From Enhydrobacter aerosaccus (GTDB lineage Bacteria > Pseudomonadota > Alphaproteobacteria > Reyranellales > Reyranellaceae), in contig NZ_FUWJ01000002.1 of the NCBI RefSeq assembly GCF_900167455.1, forward strand, positions 1,178,305-1,242,304: a stretch of 64,000 nt of DNA, read 5' to 3'. Position 1 is the first letter of the stretch. Every line of letters starts with the position of its first letter. Position numbers and translations under genes: made by a program. The notes below the pieces were generated by a model. The model was not told the origin of the DNA and searched no databases. It saw nothing but the letters and a program-made list of their open reading frames with translations. This document shows positions 14,722-23,724 of the stretch, one piece after another.

Positions 14722-15582
14722 TTGAAGCCCCTGCATGTCGCTGCCGCGCTCCTGATCGCAGCGCTATGGGGCCTCAACTTCACGGTCATTCGTCTCGGCC
14801 TCGACGTCTTCACGCCTTTCACCTTCGCCGGCTGGCGCTTTCTGCTCGGCGCATTGCCGGTGTTGTTCCTGCCGCGCCCGCCGATCTCGTGGCGCGCCTT
14901 GGCCGGTATCGGCTTCTTCATGTTCACCGGCCAGTTTGTCTTCCTGTTCTTCGCCATGCAGGCCGGATTGCCGCCCGGCCTCTCCTCCGTGCTGGTGCAG
15001 CTCCAGGGGCCTTTGACCGTCGTGCTCGCCGCCCTCTTCCTGCACGAACGCACGCGCCCGGCGCAGTGGCTCGGGCTCGGCGTGGCCCTGATCGGTGTGC
15101 TGGTCATTGCGCGATCGGTCGAGGGCAGCGCGAACGTGCTCGCGGTCGGGATCGCTCTCCTGTCGGCCTTGAGCTGGGCCGTCGGCAATCTCTTCCTGCG
15201 CGAGGCACGAGGCGCTCCGGTGTTCGCCGTCACTGCCTGGGCCAGCCTACTGCCGCCGCTGCCGCTCCTGATTGCCGCCGCTCTGACCGATGGGATCGAC
15301 GCAACGCTATCGCCTATTCTGGCACCCAGCTGGCAGGGCTGGCTGGTCCTCTTCTACACGGTCGTGCCGGCCATGTGGCTCGGCTATCTGATCTGGGGCA
15401 CGCTGTTGCGCAGCTATCCGGCGGCGAAAGTCGGTCCGGTTTCGCTGTTGGTGCCGTGCTGTGCCCTGTTTTTCGCTTCCCAGATCGTCGGCGAGCCGAT
15501 CGGCGGCGTGCGCCTGATCGGGGTGGCCATTGTCCTGGCCGGCGTGGCGATCGGCATTGTCGCTTCTGCGCGCCGCCTGTGA
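14722..15582 (+). CDS. EamA-family (DMT) transporter
   Basis: A 286-residue inner-membrane protein with about ten hydrophobic segments, made of two EamA repeats (about 5-135 and 145-280). The first repeat begins LLIAALWGLNFTVIRLGL and FTPFTFAGWRFLLGALP; the second contains ALSWAVGNLFLREARG. This arrangement is that of drug/metabolite exporters (RhaT/YdcZ/EamA superfamily); the substrate is unknown, often amino acids or their derivatives. The start used is TTG 14722, giving MKPLHVAAALL; no upstream ATG in frame was suitable. The gap to the convergent M20 gene (15583-15765) holds a terminator and a small palindrome TTGTA/TACAA at 15692-15705. Confidence 0.88.
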   Translation: MKPLHVAAALLIAALWGLNFTVIRLGLDVFTPFTFAGWRFLLGALPVLFLPRPPISWRALAGIGFFMFTGQFVFLFFAMQAGLPPGLSSVLVQLQGPLTVVLAALFLHERTRPAQWLGLGVALIGVLVIARSVEGSANVLAVGIALLSALSWAVGNLFLREARGAPVFAVTAWASLLPPLPLLIAAALTDGIDATLSPILAPSWQGWLVLFYTVVPAMWLGYLIWGTLLRSYPAAKVGPVSLLVPCCALFFASQIVGEPIGGVRLIGVAIVLAGVAIGIVASARRL

Positions 15583-15596
15583 CCGAAGGATTGGCC

Positions 15597-15632
15597 AAAA
15601 AAAGGAAAGCGGGAGCCTTAAGCCCCCGCTTT
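15597..15632 (-). terminator. Intrinsic terminator of the urt-fmd-M20 transcription unit (minus strand)
   Basis: Arms AAAGCGGG (15606-15613) and CCCGCTTT (15625-15632) form a hairpin; seven A residues at 15597-15603 give a U-run on the minus-strand transcript. It is 134 bases after the M20 peptidase stop and also only 24 bases after the convergent EamA stop, where it lacks a T-run and would be weaker. Confidence 0.75.
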
Positions 15633-15765
15633 CACTCCCCAATGAGGCATCCCGCAGCGGCCGAGCCGGCAAGCGGAATGCAGTCCCAATCTTGTAAATG
15701 TACAATTCCGTACGCCGCGCGTCAATTCCGCAGTTGGAACGCGAAAATGCCGCCGCCGTCATCGC

Positions 15766-17046
15766 CTAAGCCTTTGAGAGGCCACACCATTCGGCAATAA
15801 ACAGCGCCGTGGACTGTGTGATCTTACGCACAGACTCCAAGTTCACCCGCTCGTCAAAGCCATGAACGTCATCGGATTGTGGCCCATAGACCAGCGCCGG
15901 GAGCCCGGCATAGAGGCCGAAGAAACGCGCGTCCGTGGTTCCGGTCGAGATCCGGTTCGGCAGCTCATCGCCGAATACGGTCTGATGCGCGCCGGCCAGC
16001 ACGGCCAGGACATGCTCGTGGTTCTGCAATACGAACGGCTCTGCCTGGAAGCCTTCCCAGGTGACGGTCGGCGGATTGTTGCCGAGGAAAGGATCGGCAG
16101 CAGCGGCGCGGCGGATCACGTCCTCGATCTCCTGGCGGCACTCCTTGAGCGTCTGCGACGGCAGGACACCGACCCGCATGTCGAACGTGCACCAGGCCGG
16201 CACCGAGCTCGCCCAGTCGCCGCCGGCGATCTTGCCGACGTTGAAGTTCACCGGATGGTGATGATCGCAGAAGTGCTTGTCGTGCGCCTTCTTGGCGTTC
16301 CACTTCTTCTCCAGTTCGCGAAGCTGCTGGATGAGGCGATAGGCGGACTCGATCGCATTCGATCCCGCATCGGCCTTGTAGACGTGGACCGGATGGCCGG
16401 TGACCTTGACCTGGAACCACATGACGCCGACCTGGGCCACCGTCACCGTGCCGCCTGACGGTTCGGGGATCAGTGCCGCATCCGCGCGATAGCCGCGTTG
16501 CAGGCAGGCGAGCGCGCCATTGCCGGTGCATTCCTCCTCGACGACGGACTGTTGATAGATGTCGGCTGCCGGCTCGTACCCCAGCGCCCGCAGTGCCCGC
16601 AGCGCGAAGACGTTGAGGATGAGGCCCGCCTTCATGTCGCCCGCGCCGCGACCGTACATCCAGCCATCCTTGATCACGGGATCGAACGGATTGCGCGACC
16701 ACATCTCGTGCGGCCCTTCGGGGACAACGTCGATATGGCCGTTCAGGATCAGCGACCGGCCCTTCGGATTGGGGGCGCGCCACGTACCGACGACGTTCCA
16801 GGCATCGTCGTAGTCCTGGCTATGGGGGGAATAGCCCGGCAGATGCTTGAGATCGTCGATCTTGATCTGCCAGCGATCGATCGAAAGGCCGTCTTCCTTG
16901 AAAAGACGGGCCATCATGTCCTGTGCCGGCGCCTCGTGGAACCGTGTCGAGGGAATCTTGACCAGATCGGCCAGCACCTTCGTCTGGTCGTCGAACTGGC
17001 GGTCGACCTCGCTCATGATCCTGGTTTTAACGTCGGCATCAAGCAT
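15766..17046 (-). CDS. M20-family metallopeptidase/deacylase (ArgE/DapE/ACY1 type)
   Basis: A 426-residue cytoplasmic di-zinc hydrolase. Family motifs in order are LILNGHIDVVPEG (first zinc His and Asp), YGRGAGDMKAG, the catalytic Glu pair in VEEECTGNG, and a C-terminal GTTDARFFGLYAGLPALVYG. A dimerisation lid domain lies between about 190 and 320. Such enzymes cleave N-acyl or peptide amide bonds of amino acids. It follows fmdB by 55 bases on the same strand, so it may belong to the amide-uptake operon and process another amide, but that is an inference. The start at ATG 17046 is first in frame; MSEVDRQFDD ten codons later is an alternative. Confidence 0.85.
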   Translation of the reverse strand: MLDADVKTRIMSEVDRQFDDQTKVLADLVKIPSTRFHEAPAQDMMARLFKEDGLSIDRWQIKIDDLKHLPGYSPHSQDYDDAWNVVGTWRAPNPKGRSLILNGHIDVVPEGPHEMWSRNPFDPVIKDGWMYGRGAGDMKAGLILNVFALRALRALGYEPAADIYQQSVVEEECTGNGALACLQRGYRADAALIPEPSGGTVTVAQVGVMWFQVKVTGHPVHVYKADAGSNAIESAYRLIQQLRELEKKWNAKKAHDKHFCDHHHPVNFNVGKIAGGDWASSVPAWCTFDMRVGVLPSQTLKECRQEIEDVIRRAAAADPFLGNNPPTVTWEGFQAEPFVLQNHEHVLAVLAGAHQTVFGDELPNRISTGTTDARFFGLYAGLPALVYGPQSDDVHGFDERVNLESVRKITQSTALFIAEWCGLSKA

Positions 17047-17101
17047 CGCTTACTCCTGGAACGAACCAGGAGGCAGCAAAGCACGCCGGGCGCGACCAAT
17101 G

Positions 17102-17446
17102 CTAGTGACTGATCATCCAGGGTCGCGCGGCCGGAAAGCTCTTGGCACCGCCCTTGCCCTTCGCGACCGGCCGAGCCCGGCCTTTCGAGGAGCAGCATCC
17201 GCACCCCGGTCCATGCCGGCTGGCCTTGTACTGATCGACCGTCTGCGGTGCGTTTGCACTGCGCTCATTGACGGCAAAGGCCGAGCGCAGCCCGACCGCC
17301 ATGCAGGAGAGCCGCGGAGCGGTCAGCAGAGCGCGCGGCGATGGCTCGCCGCAGTCCGGGCAGCTGCAGGGCGTGTCGCACTCGGCCATCGGCCGAAGCT
17401 CCTCGAAGGGCCCGCAGCTGTCGCAGATGTAGTCGTAGATGGGCAT
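17102..17446 (-). CDS. fmdB: FmdB-family zinc-ribbon regulatory protein
   Basis: A 114-residue protein whose first 45 residues form the FmdB zinc ribbon: MPIYDYICDSCGPFEEL, then CSCPDCGE, giving two CxxC pairs. The middle contains SAFAVNERSANAPQTVDQY, and the tail is basic with a GCGCC cluster (residues about 82-87) and many Lys/Gly. FmdB was named as the putative regulator next to formamidase in Methylophilus. Here it starts 10 bases after fmdA stops, matching that gene order. Whether it binds DNA or acts as a zinc-dependent partner is unknown. Confidence 0.88.
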   Translation of the reverse strand: MPIYDYICDSCGPFEELRPMAECDTPCSCPDCGEPSPRALLTAPRLSCMAVGLRSAFAVNERSANAPQTVDQYKASRHGPGCGCCSSKGRARPVAKGKGGAKSFPAARPWMISH

Positions 17447-17455
17447 CGGCCTTCC

Positions 17456-18685
17456 TCACTTGTCCGGCGAGATCGGCATCTGCACATCACCTTTGATGTG
17501 CTTGATGGGACCGGCCGACGACGGCATGAGATCGAACTCGAAGATCTCCGTCGGCAGCCACAGCGTGGCACAGGCATTCGGAACGTCGACCACGCCGGAG
17601 ATGTGGCCCTGGCACGGCGCCGTGCCGAGGATCGAGTAGGCCTGGGCACCGGAATAGCCGAACTTCTTCAGGTACTCGATGGCGTTGAGGCAGGCTTGGC
17701 GATAGGCGATATGCACATCGAGGTAATGCTGCTGGCCGGCCTCGTCGACGGAGATTCCCTCGAAGATCAGGTAATCCTTGTAGGTCGGCGTGATCGGCGA
17801 CGGCTTGAAGATCGGATTCTTGATGCCGTACTTGGCCATGCCGCCCTTGATGACGTCGACCTTGAGATGCAGCCAGCCCGCCATCTCGATGGCGCCGCAG
17901 AAGGTGATCTCACCATCGCCCTGGCTGAAATGCAGGTCGCCCATCGAAAGGCCGCCACCTGGGACATAGACCGGGAAATAGACACGGCTGCCACGTGACA
18001 AATCTTTGATGTCACAATTGCCGCCATGCTCGCGGGGCGGAACGGTGCGCGCGCCCTCGGCCGCCGCCTTGTCACGCGCCTCGCCTTTGAGCCGGCCCAT
18101 ATGCGCCGTCGGTCCGAATGGCGGATTGGCAAGGCCCGGCACACGGGTCGGATTGGTCGCGATCAGCGCCGCCTCACGGGCGTTCCAGGTCTCGAGCAGT
18201 TTGGGATCGGGCAGGCAGCCGATCAGGCCGGGATGGATCAGTCCGGCCCAGCTCACGCCCGGCACATGCCGCGACGACGTGTAGAGACCATGGAAATCCC
18301 AGATCGACTTCTGCGCCAGGGGGAAGTGATCGGTCAGGAAGCCGCCACCGTTCTGCTTGGAGAAGAAGCCGTTGAAGCCCCACAGGCTCTCCTTGACCGG
18401 GCCGACATCGAGCAGGTCGACGACCAGAAGATCGCCCGGCTCCGCACCCTTCACGCCGACAGGTCCGGACAGGAAGTGCACGATCGACAGATCGATATCG
18501 CGGACATCGTCGGCCGAGTCGTTGTTCTTGATGAAGCCCCCGGTCCAGTCGTACGTCTCGATGACGAAATCGTCGCCGGGATCGACCCAGGCCACGATCG
18601 GCACGTCCGGATGCCAGCGATTGTGCACCATGTCGTTGTCGTAGGCGGATTGCGACAGATCGACCTTGATCAGCGTTTTCGGCAT
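17456..18685 (-). CDS. fmdA: Formamidase (acetamidase/formamidase family)
   Basis: A 409-residue cytoplasmic amidohydrolase that hydrolyses formamide (and more slowly other short amides) to formate and ammonia. Family features include HNRWHPDVP near the N-terminus, GDLLVVDLLDVGP, the PGVSWAGLIHPGLIGCLPD segment, GGNCDIKDLSRGSRVYFPV (zinc/active-site region, about residues 225-243) and GDLHFSQGDGEI. Length equals the Methylophilus and Mycobacterium enzymes. It is the sixth gene of urtABCDE-fmdA-fmdB, 26 bases after urtE, so uptake and hydrolysis of the amide are co-expressed, yielding nitrogen for assimilation. Confidence 0.94.
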   Translation of the reverse strand: MPKTLIKVDLSQSAYDNDMVHNRWHPDVPIVAWVDPGDDFVIETYDWTGGFIKNNDSADDVRDIDLSIVHFLSGPVGVKGAEPGDLLVVDLLDVGPVKESLWGFNGFFSKQNGGGFLTDHFPLAQKSIWDFHGLYTSSRHVPGVSWAGLIHPGLIGCLPDPKLLETWNAREAALIATNPTRVPGLANPPFGPTAHMGRLKGEARDKAAAEGARTVPPREHGGNCDIKDLSRGSRVYFPVYVPGGGLSMGDLHFSQGDGEITFCGAIEMAGWLHLKVDVIKGGMAKYGIKNPIFKPSPITPTYKDYLIFEGISVDEAGQQHYLDVHIAYRQACLNAIEYLKKFGYSGAQAYSILGTAPCQGHISGVVDVPNACATLWLPTEIFEFDLMPSSAGPIKHIKGDVQMPISPDK

Positions 18686-18711
18686 CGGTTTCTCCCCTGG
18701 TTCTGCCTTGG

Positions 18712-19401
18712 CTAGACGGACAAGTATTTGGCGATCACCGCCTCATCGACATTGGCCCGCGCGTCGTCGCGCACGATCTCGCCGTTCTCGATGACAAGCA
18801 CCCGGTCGGCGACATCGAGAGCGAAGCTCAGCACCTGCTCCGAGACCACGATCGACAGGCCGCGTTCGTCGCGGATGCGCTTCAGCGTGCGAGCCATCTC
18901 GCGGATGATCGAGGGTTGGATGCCTTCGGTCGGCTCGTCGAGCAGCAGGACCTTGGGCTTGGTTGCCAGCGCGCGGGCGATCGCAAGCTGCTGTTGCTGG
19001 CCACCGGACAGATTGCCGCCGCGGCGGTCCTTCATCTCCAGCAGGACCGGGAACAACTCATAGATGTCACCGGGAACGTCCTTGCCGCCGGATACCACCA
19101 GGCCCGTCTCGATGTTCTCCTTGACGGTCATGGTCGAGAAGATCATGCGACCCTGCGGGACATAAGCCAGTCCCTTGGCGACGCGCTCGTAGCTTTTCAG
19201 GGCGACGAGTTCCGTGCCCTCCATCGCCACCGAACCGCGCCGCGCCGGCAGGATACCCATCAACGCCTTCATGAGCGTGGTCTTGCCCATGCCGTTGCGG
19301 CCCATGATCGCCACGATCTCGCCGGGTGCCACCGAGACGTTGAGGCCGTGCAGGACTTCGCTCTGCCCGTAAGCGACATGAAGATCGGAAATCGCCAGCA
19401 T
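18712..19401 (-). CDS. urtE: Urea/short-chain amide ABC transporter ATP-binding protein UrtE
   Basis: A 229-residue ABC ATPase of the LivF branch. Walker A is GRNGMGKTT, the signature is NLSGGQQQQLAIARAL, Walker B is VLLLDEPTEGIQPS and the switch is VSEQVLSFAL. UrtE pairs with UrtD to energise the UrtB/UrtC permease. It starts at ATG 19399-19401, 22 bases after urtD stops, and is followed by fmdA. Residue patterns such as GRMIFSTMTVKENIETG are those of UrtE rather than generic LivF. Because formamidase is in the operon, the transported substrate may be formamide as well as urea. Confidence 0.93.
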   Translation of the reverse strand: MLAISDLHVAYGQSEVLHGLNVSVAPGEIVAIMGRNGMGKTTLMKALMGILPARRGSVAMEGTELVALKSYERVAKGLAYVPQGRMIFSTMTVKENIETGLVVSGGKDVPGDIYELFPVLLEMKDRRGGNLSGGQQQQLAIARALATKPKVLLLDEPTEGIQPSIIREMARTLKRIRDERGLSIVVSEQVLSFALDVADRVLVIENGEIVRDDARANVDEAVIAKYLSV

Positions 19402-19423
19402 CGTCCGCTCCCTCCGCCTTCGA

Positions 19424-20179
19424 TCAGTGACCGAGATAGACTTCGATCACCTTGGGATCGTTCTTCACCTTGTCCATCTTCCCTTCCGAGAGGATGCGGC
19501 CCTGGTGCAGAACGATGACCTTGTGTGCGATGTCCTCGACGAACTTCATGTCGTGCTCGATCACCAGCACGGAGTGGTTCTTGATGATCCCGTGCAGCAG
19601 TTCGGCGGTCTTCACGCGTTCGCTGACGCTCATTCCCGCCACCGGCTCGTCCAGCATCAGGAGTGCCGGTTCCTGGATCAGCAGCATGCCGATCTCGAGC
19701 CACTGCTTCTGCCCATGGCTCAAAAGCTCGGCGCTGGTGTGCAGCCGGTCCTTCAGGAAGATGGTCTCGGCCACCGCCTCGACGCGTTCGCGGACGGCGG
19801 CGTCGCGCTTGAAGGTCAATGCGCCGAAAACGGTGCGGCCACGCGGATAGGAGATCTCCAGGTTCTCGAAGACGGTGAGATCATCGTAGATCGACGGCGT
19901 CTGGAACTTCCGGCCGACACCCGCCAGCACGATCTGGTTCGGCGTCATGTGGGTCAGCTCCTGCCCGCGGAACTTGATCGACCCGGACGTCGCTTCGGTC
20001 TTGCCGCAGATCAGGTCGAGGACCGTTGTCTTGCCGGCGCCGTTGGGCCCGATGATGACGCGGATCTCGTTCTCGTCGACGTAGAAGGAAAGGTCGTTGA
20101 CCGCCTTGAAGCCGTCGAACGAGACCGTGAGCCCCTCAACGGCGAGCAGGAAGTCCTTCTGGACATCGCCGATGACCAT
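19424..20179 (-). CDS. urtD: Urea/short-chain amide ABC transporter ATP-binding protein UrtD
   Basis: A 251-residue ABC ATPase of the LivG branch. Walker A is GPNGAGKTT, the signature is SHGQKQWLEIGMLLIQ (an SHGQ form common in UrtD), Walker B is ALLMLDEPVAGMS and the switch His is in VLVIEHDMKFVEDIA. Nucleotide hydrolysis drives import through UrtB/UrtC. The start MVIGDVQKDF lies 9 bases after the urtC stop. The C-terminus ending EVYLGH is typical of LivG/UrtD proteins. Confidence 0.93.
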   Translation of the reverse strand: MVIGDVQKDFLLAVEGLTVSFDGFKAVNDLSFYVDENEIRVIIGPNGAGKTTVLDLICGKTEATSGSIKFRGQELTHMTPNQIVLAGVGRKFQTPSIYDDLTVFENLEISYPRGRTVFGALTFKRDAAVRERVEAVAETIFLKDRLHTSAELLSHGQKQWLEIGMLLIQEPALLMLDEPVAGMSVSERVKTAELLHGIIKNHSVLVIEHDMKFVEDIAHKVIVLHQGRILSEGKMDKVKNDPKVIEVYLGH

Positions 20180-20188
20180 GATCGCCTC

Positions 20189-21334
20189 CTATTCCGCCGC
20201 TGCGCCGTCGGCCACCGAACGGCCGGCCCACTTCGCCGCCGCGGCCGAACGGCCGAGCAGCAGTGGATCGAGGCGCGGCTGCACGTAGTCCCGCCACAGG
20301 CCGGCCAGACCGTTGGGGAAGGCAAGCACGACGGCGATGAACAGGGCGCCGAGACCGAACAGCCAGAGCTGGGGGAAGGATTCCGAGAAGCTCGTCTTGG
20401 CGAAGTTGACGATCAGCGTCCCGTAGATGGCGCCGAAGATCGACAGGCGTCCGCCCACCGCCGTGTAGATGACCATCTCGATCGACGGCACGATGCCGAC
20501 GAAGGACGGCGACATGAAGCCGACCTCGAGCGTGAACAGCGCTCCGCCGACGGCGGCGAAGACAGCGGCGATGCAGAAGGCGAAGATCTTGAAGTTGGCG
20601 ACGCTGTAGCCGGAGAAGCGGACGCGGTCTTCCTTCTCGCGCATGGCAACCAGGATGCGGCCGAGCTTGGAGCGGCGGACGAACTGGGCCGCCACGACGG
20701 TCGCGAACAGGAAAGCCACCTCGACGAAGTAGAGGATGAACTTCGCCTGGTCGGTGCGGATGTCCCACCCCTTGAGTGTGCGCAGGTCGGTGATGCCGTT
20801 GATGCCACCGGTGTAGCCCTGCTGCCCGACGATCAAGATGGTGAGGATCGCCGCGATCGCCTGGGTGATGATGGCGAAATAGACGCCGCCGACCTGGCGC
20901 TTGAACAACGCCGCGCCGACGATGAAGGCGAAGATGGCGGGTACGGCGAAGATCGCGACGATCGTGAAGGTCAGGCTGTGGAACGGCTGCCAGAAGAAGG
21001 GCAGCTGGGTGAGCTGGTTCCAGTCCATGAAGTCCGGGATGCCGGGCGTCGACTGGATCTTGGTGTTCGCCACGCTCGATGCCTCGAGCTTGAGGAACAT
21101 CGCCATGCAGTAGCCGCCGAGGCCGAAGAAGACGCCCTGGCCCAGGCTGAGGATGCCGCCGCAGCCCCAGCACAGCACAAGGCCGATCGCGACGAAGGCG
21201 TAGGTGAGATACTTAGCCACCAGGTTGAGACGGAAGACGTCGAGGCCAAGGGGCAGGATCACCAGCAACAGCAGGGCCAGGGCGGCCAGCGCCATGAGCT
21301 CCGACCGATCGAAGAGTCGCGCGTTCTCGTTCAT
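20189..21334 (-). CDS. urtC: Urea/short-chain amide ABC transporter permease UrtC
   Basis: A 381-residue inner-membrane permease with about nine to ten hydrophobic segments, of the LivM type. Recognisable stretches are LVLCWGCGGILSLGQGVFFGLGGY (shortened), LTILIVGQQGYTGGINGITDL and a conserved late loop MREKEDRVRFSGYSVANFK. The N-terminal ATG at 21332-21334 (MNENARLFDRSELM) has a GGAGCAG Shine-Dalgarno. The gene starts 17 bases after the urtB stop. UrtB and UrtC form the heterodimeric channel. The C-terminal tail is Ala-rich and variable. Confidence 0.93.
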   Translation of the reverse strand: MNENARLFDRSELMALAALALLLLVILPLGLDVFRLNLVAKYLTYAFVAIGLVLCWGCGGILSLGQGVFFGLGGYCMAMFLKLEASSVANTKIQSTPGIPDFMDWNQLTQLPFFWQPFHSLTFTIVAIFAVPAIFAFIVGAALFKRQVGGVYFAIITQAIAAILTILIVGQQGYTGGINGITDLRTLKGWDIRTDQAKFILYFVEVAFLFATVVAAQFVRRSKLGRILVAMREKEDRVRFSGYSVANFKIFAFCIAAVFAAVGGALFTLEVGFMSPSFVGIVPSIEMVIYTAVGGRLSIFGAIYGTLIVNFAKTSFSESFPQLWLFGLGALFIAVVLAFPNGLAGLWRDYVQPRLDPLLLGRSAAAAKWAGRSVADGAAAE

Positions 21335-21351
21335 CGACTGCTCCTGCTCGG

Positions 21352-22278
21352 TTACTTGCGGACCTTGAGGGCGAACAGACCCTGCGGGCGCAGCATCAGG
21401 ATGCCCACGATGGCCAGCAGCGTGAGGACCTGGGCCATCGAGCCCGACAGGAAGAATTCGAGCGTCGACCGGGCCTGCGAGATGGTGAAGGCAGAGGCGA
21501 TGGTGCCGACGAGGCTGGCCGCACCGCCGAACACGACCACCATGAAGGTGTCGACGATGTAGAGCTGGCCGGATGTCGGTCCGGTCGAGCCGATCATGGT
21601 GAAGGCACTGCCCGCGATCCCGGCGATGCCGCAGCCGAGGCCGAAGGTGTAGCGGTCGACCTTCTCGGTGTTGATTCCGACGGCGCCGGCCATGACGCGA
21701 TTCTGCACGACGGCGCGCACCTGCCGTCCCCAGCGCGACCAGAACAGGACATAGGCGACCGCGCAGGTGATCAGGGCCGTGAGGCACATCACGAAGATGC
21801 CGTTGATCGGCACTTCGATCGTGTCGGTCAGGTGCTTGGAGCCCATCATCCAGTCGGGCAGCTCGACGCCGACCTCGCGGGCCCCGAAGGCGGAGCGATA
21901 GGCCTGCTGGAGGATCAGGCTCAACCCCCAAGTGGCAAGCAACGTATCCAGCGGCCGCCGGTACAGGTGCCTGATGAGCGCCCATTCCACCAGCATTCCA
22001 AGCGCGCCGGCGGCAATGAAGGCCAGGATCATCGCGACGAAGAAGTAGCCGGGGAACAAGGCCGGCAGGTTCTGCTGGAAGAATCCGGACGTCGCCCAGG
22101 TGACATAGGCGCCGAGGATCATGAACTCGCCGTGCGCCATGTTGATGACGCCCATCTGGCCGAAGATGATCGCCAGCCCGAGCGCCATCAGCACGAAGAC
22201 CGAGAAGAGGATGAGACCGGCGAAGCCCTGCATCGCAAAGATGGCGCCGAGGTCGCCGATCGAATAGTCGCCGAACAT
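21352..22278 (-). CDS. urtB: Urea/short-chain amide ABC transporter permease UrtB
   Basis: A 308-residue inner-membrane permease of the LivH type with about eight hydrophobic segments. The family signature GLAIIFGQMGVINMAHGEF is at about 30-48, and a second, TFGLGCGIAGIAGSAF, is near residue 215. It lacks the long periplasmic N-terminal domain of some UrtB proteins. It follows urtA after 90 bases; a minor hairpin could lie in that gap and adjust the ratio of binding protein to permease, as is common, but I see no clear structure. Confidence 0.93.
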   Translation of the reverse strand: MFGDYSIGDLGAIFAMQGFAGLILFSVFVLMALGLAIIFGQMGVINMAHGEFMILGAYVTWATSGFFQQNLPALFPGYFFVAMILAFIAAGALGMLVEWALIRHLYRRPLDTLLATWGLSLILQQAYRSAFGAREVGVELPDWMMGSKHLTDTIEVPINGIFVMCLTALITCAVAYVLFWSRWGRQVRAVVQNRVMAGAVGINTEKVDRYTFGLGCGIAGIAGSAFTMIGSTGPTSGQLYIVDTFMVVVFGGAASLVGTIASAFTISQARSTLEFFLSGSMAQVLTLLAIVGILMLRPQGLFALKVRK

Positions 22279-22368
22279 GACTATGGTTCTCCGCCGGGGT
22301 GGGGGCCCGCGCCGCCCAGGTTGGGGAAGGCGGCGCGGGCGCTGGTCTCTGCCGTGGTCAGCGGCAGA

Positions 22369-23640
22369 TCACTGGTAACCCTTGGGGAACGGATCCGGCT
22401 CGACCAGGTCCTTCGTCTCGTAGATCACGTCGTACTGGCCGTCCGGCCGGGCACGACCGACGCGCGTCTTGGACCAGAGATGATGGTTCTCATGGATCCG
22501 CACATATCCCTCGGGCGCTCCCTTGAACTCCACGCCGGGCGAGGCAGCCGCGATCTTGTCGATATCGAAGCTGTTCGCCTTCTCGACCGTCAGTTTCCAG
22601 AGCCACGGGCCGAGATAGGCCGCCTGGGTGACGTCACCGATGACGGTCTTCTCGCCCCACATCTTCTTGAAGGCAGCGACGAACGCCTTGTTGTTGGGGT
22701 TGTCCAGCGACTGGAAGTACTTCATGCAGGCATAGGCGCCGGCGATGTTTTCGCCGCCGATGCCGTCGATCTCGTCCTCCGTCACGGAGATGGTCAGCAG
22801 CGTCTGCTTGGACAGATCGATGCCCGCCGCCTTGAGCTGCTTGTAGAAGGCGACGTTGGAGCCGCCGACGATGATCGCATAGATGACGTCGGGCTTGGTC
22901 AGCTTGATCTTGTTGATGACCGAGTTGAACTGGGTGTGGCCGAGCGGGAAGTATTCCTCGCCCACCACCTTGGTCTTCAGGTGGTTCTCGATGTGCTTGC
23001 GCGCGATCTTGTTGGAGGTGCGCGGCCAGATGTAGTCGGAACCGAGCAGGTAGAAGGTCTTGGCGCCCTTCTCCTTGGACACCCAGTCGAGGCCGGCGAT
23101 GATCTGCTGCGTCGCCTCCTGGCCCGTGTAGATGACGTTCTTCGACTGCTCCAGGCCCTCGTAGAAGGTCGGATAGTAGAGCATGCCGTTGTACTGCTCG
23201 AACACCGGCAGCACCGCCTTGCGCGAGGCCGACGTCCAGCAGCCCATGACGGCGGCACACTTGTCGTTGACCAGGAGCTTCTTGGCCTTCTCGGCGAAGG
23301 TCGGCCAGTCGCTCGCGCCGTCCTCCTGGATGAACTTGATCTTGCGGCCGAGCACGCCGCCCTCGGCATTGATCTGCTCGATGGCGAGCTTCTCGGCCTC
23401 GACCGATCCGGTTTCGCTGATGGCCATCGTGCCCGTGACCGAATGCAGGATTCCGACCGTCACTTCGCTGTCCGTCACCGCCAGGCCCGTCGTGTTGACG
23501 ACCGAGGTGGGGGGCGCCGCGGCGAAGGACGGCCGCGGCAGCATCGACAGCGCGGGCAGCGCCGCCATCCCTGCCAGCAGCTTGCGCCGGGACGGGGCCA
23601 GCGGCCCCCATGGCTTGTAGCTGTCATTCCTGTCCGACAT
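22369..23640 (-). CDS. urtA: Urea/short-chain amide-binding protein UrtA
   Basis: A 423-residue periplasmic binding protein. The N-terminus has a twin-arginine signal (SRRKLLAGMAALPALS, about residues 17-32, then PSFAAAPP), suggesting Tat export. The mature part is a type I periplasmic fold with VTVGILHSVTGTMAISETG, QINAEGGVLGRKIKFIQEDG and WTSASRKAVLPVFE, all typical of UrtA and the related amide-binding FmdD. It is the first gene of the operon, with start ATG 23638-23640. Its promoter region is shared with the divergent sensor-kinase gene and holds two inverted repeats. Specificity (urea versus formamide or acetamide) cannot be read from sequence. Confidence 0.93.
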   Translation of the reverse strand: MSDRNDSYKPWGPLAPSRRKLLAGMAALPALSMLPRPSFAAAPPTSVVNTTGLAVTDSEVTVGILHSVTGTMAISETGSVEAEKLAIEQINAEGGVLGRKIKFIQEDGASDWPTFAEKAKKLLVNDKCAAVMGCWTSASRKAVLPVFEQYNGMLYYPTFYEGLEQSKNVIYTGQEATQQIIAGLDWVSKEKGAKTFYLLGSDYIWPRTSNKIARKHIENHLKTKVVGEEYFPLGHTQFNSVINKIKLTKPDVIYAIIVGGSNVAFYKQLKAAGIDLSKQTLLTISVTEDEIDGIGGENIAGAYACMKYFQSLDNPNNKAFVAAFKKMWGEKTVIGDVTQAAYLGPWLWKLTVEKANSFDIDKIAAASPGVEFKGAPEGYVRIHENHHLWSKTRVGRARPDGQYDVIYETKDLVEPDPFPKGYQ

Positions 23641-23695
23641 CACCGCCCCCTCTGGTTGCCTCAAAAGCTTCTTGATGGGTCGAGGATGGTCCGAC

Positions 23696-23710
23696 TTGTG
23701 CAACGCACAA
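23696..23710. promoter_or_regulatory. Inverted repeat 1 in the urtA/sensor intergenic region
   Basis: TTGTGC (23696-23701) and GCACAA (23705-23710) are perfect six-base arms around AAC. Its centre is 32 bases from that of the second repeat at 23725-23745, about three helical turns, so both could be bound on one face of the DNA. It is a candidate operator for the LuxR-type response regulator encoded at 27153-28082. Confidence 0.5.
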
Positions 23711-23724
23711 ATACGCAAGAACAC

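Noticed and set aside
15692..15705. TTGTA/TACAA palindrome between the convergent EamA and M20 genes
   Set aside because: Short (five-base arms) and not upstream of any gene, so no regulatory role can be argued.
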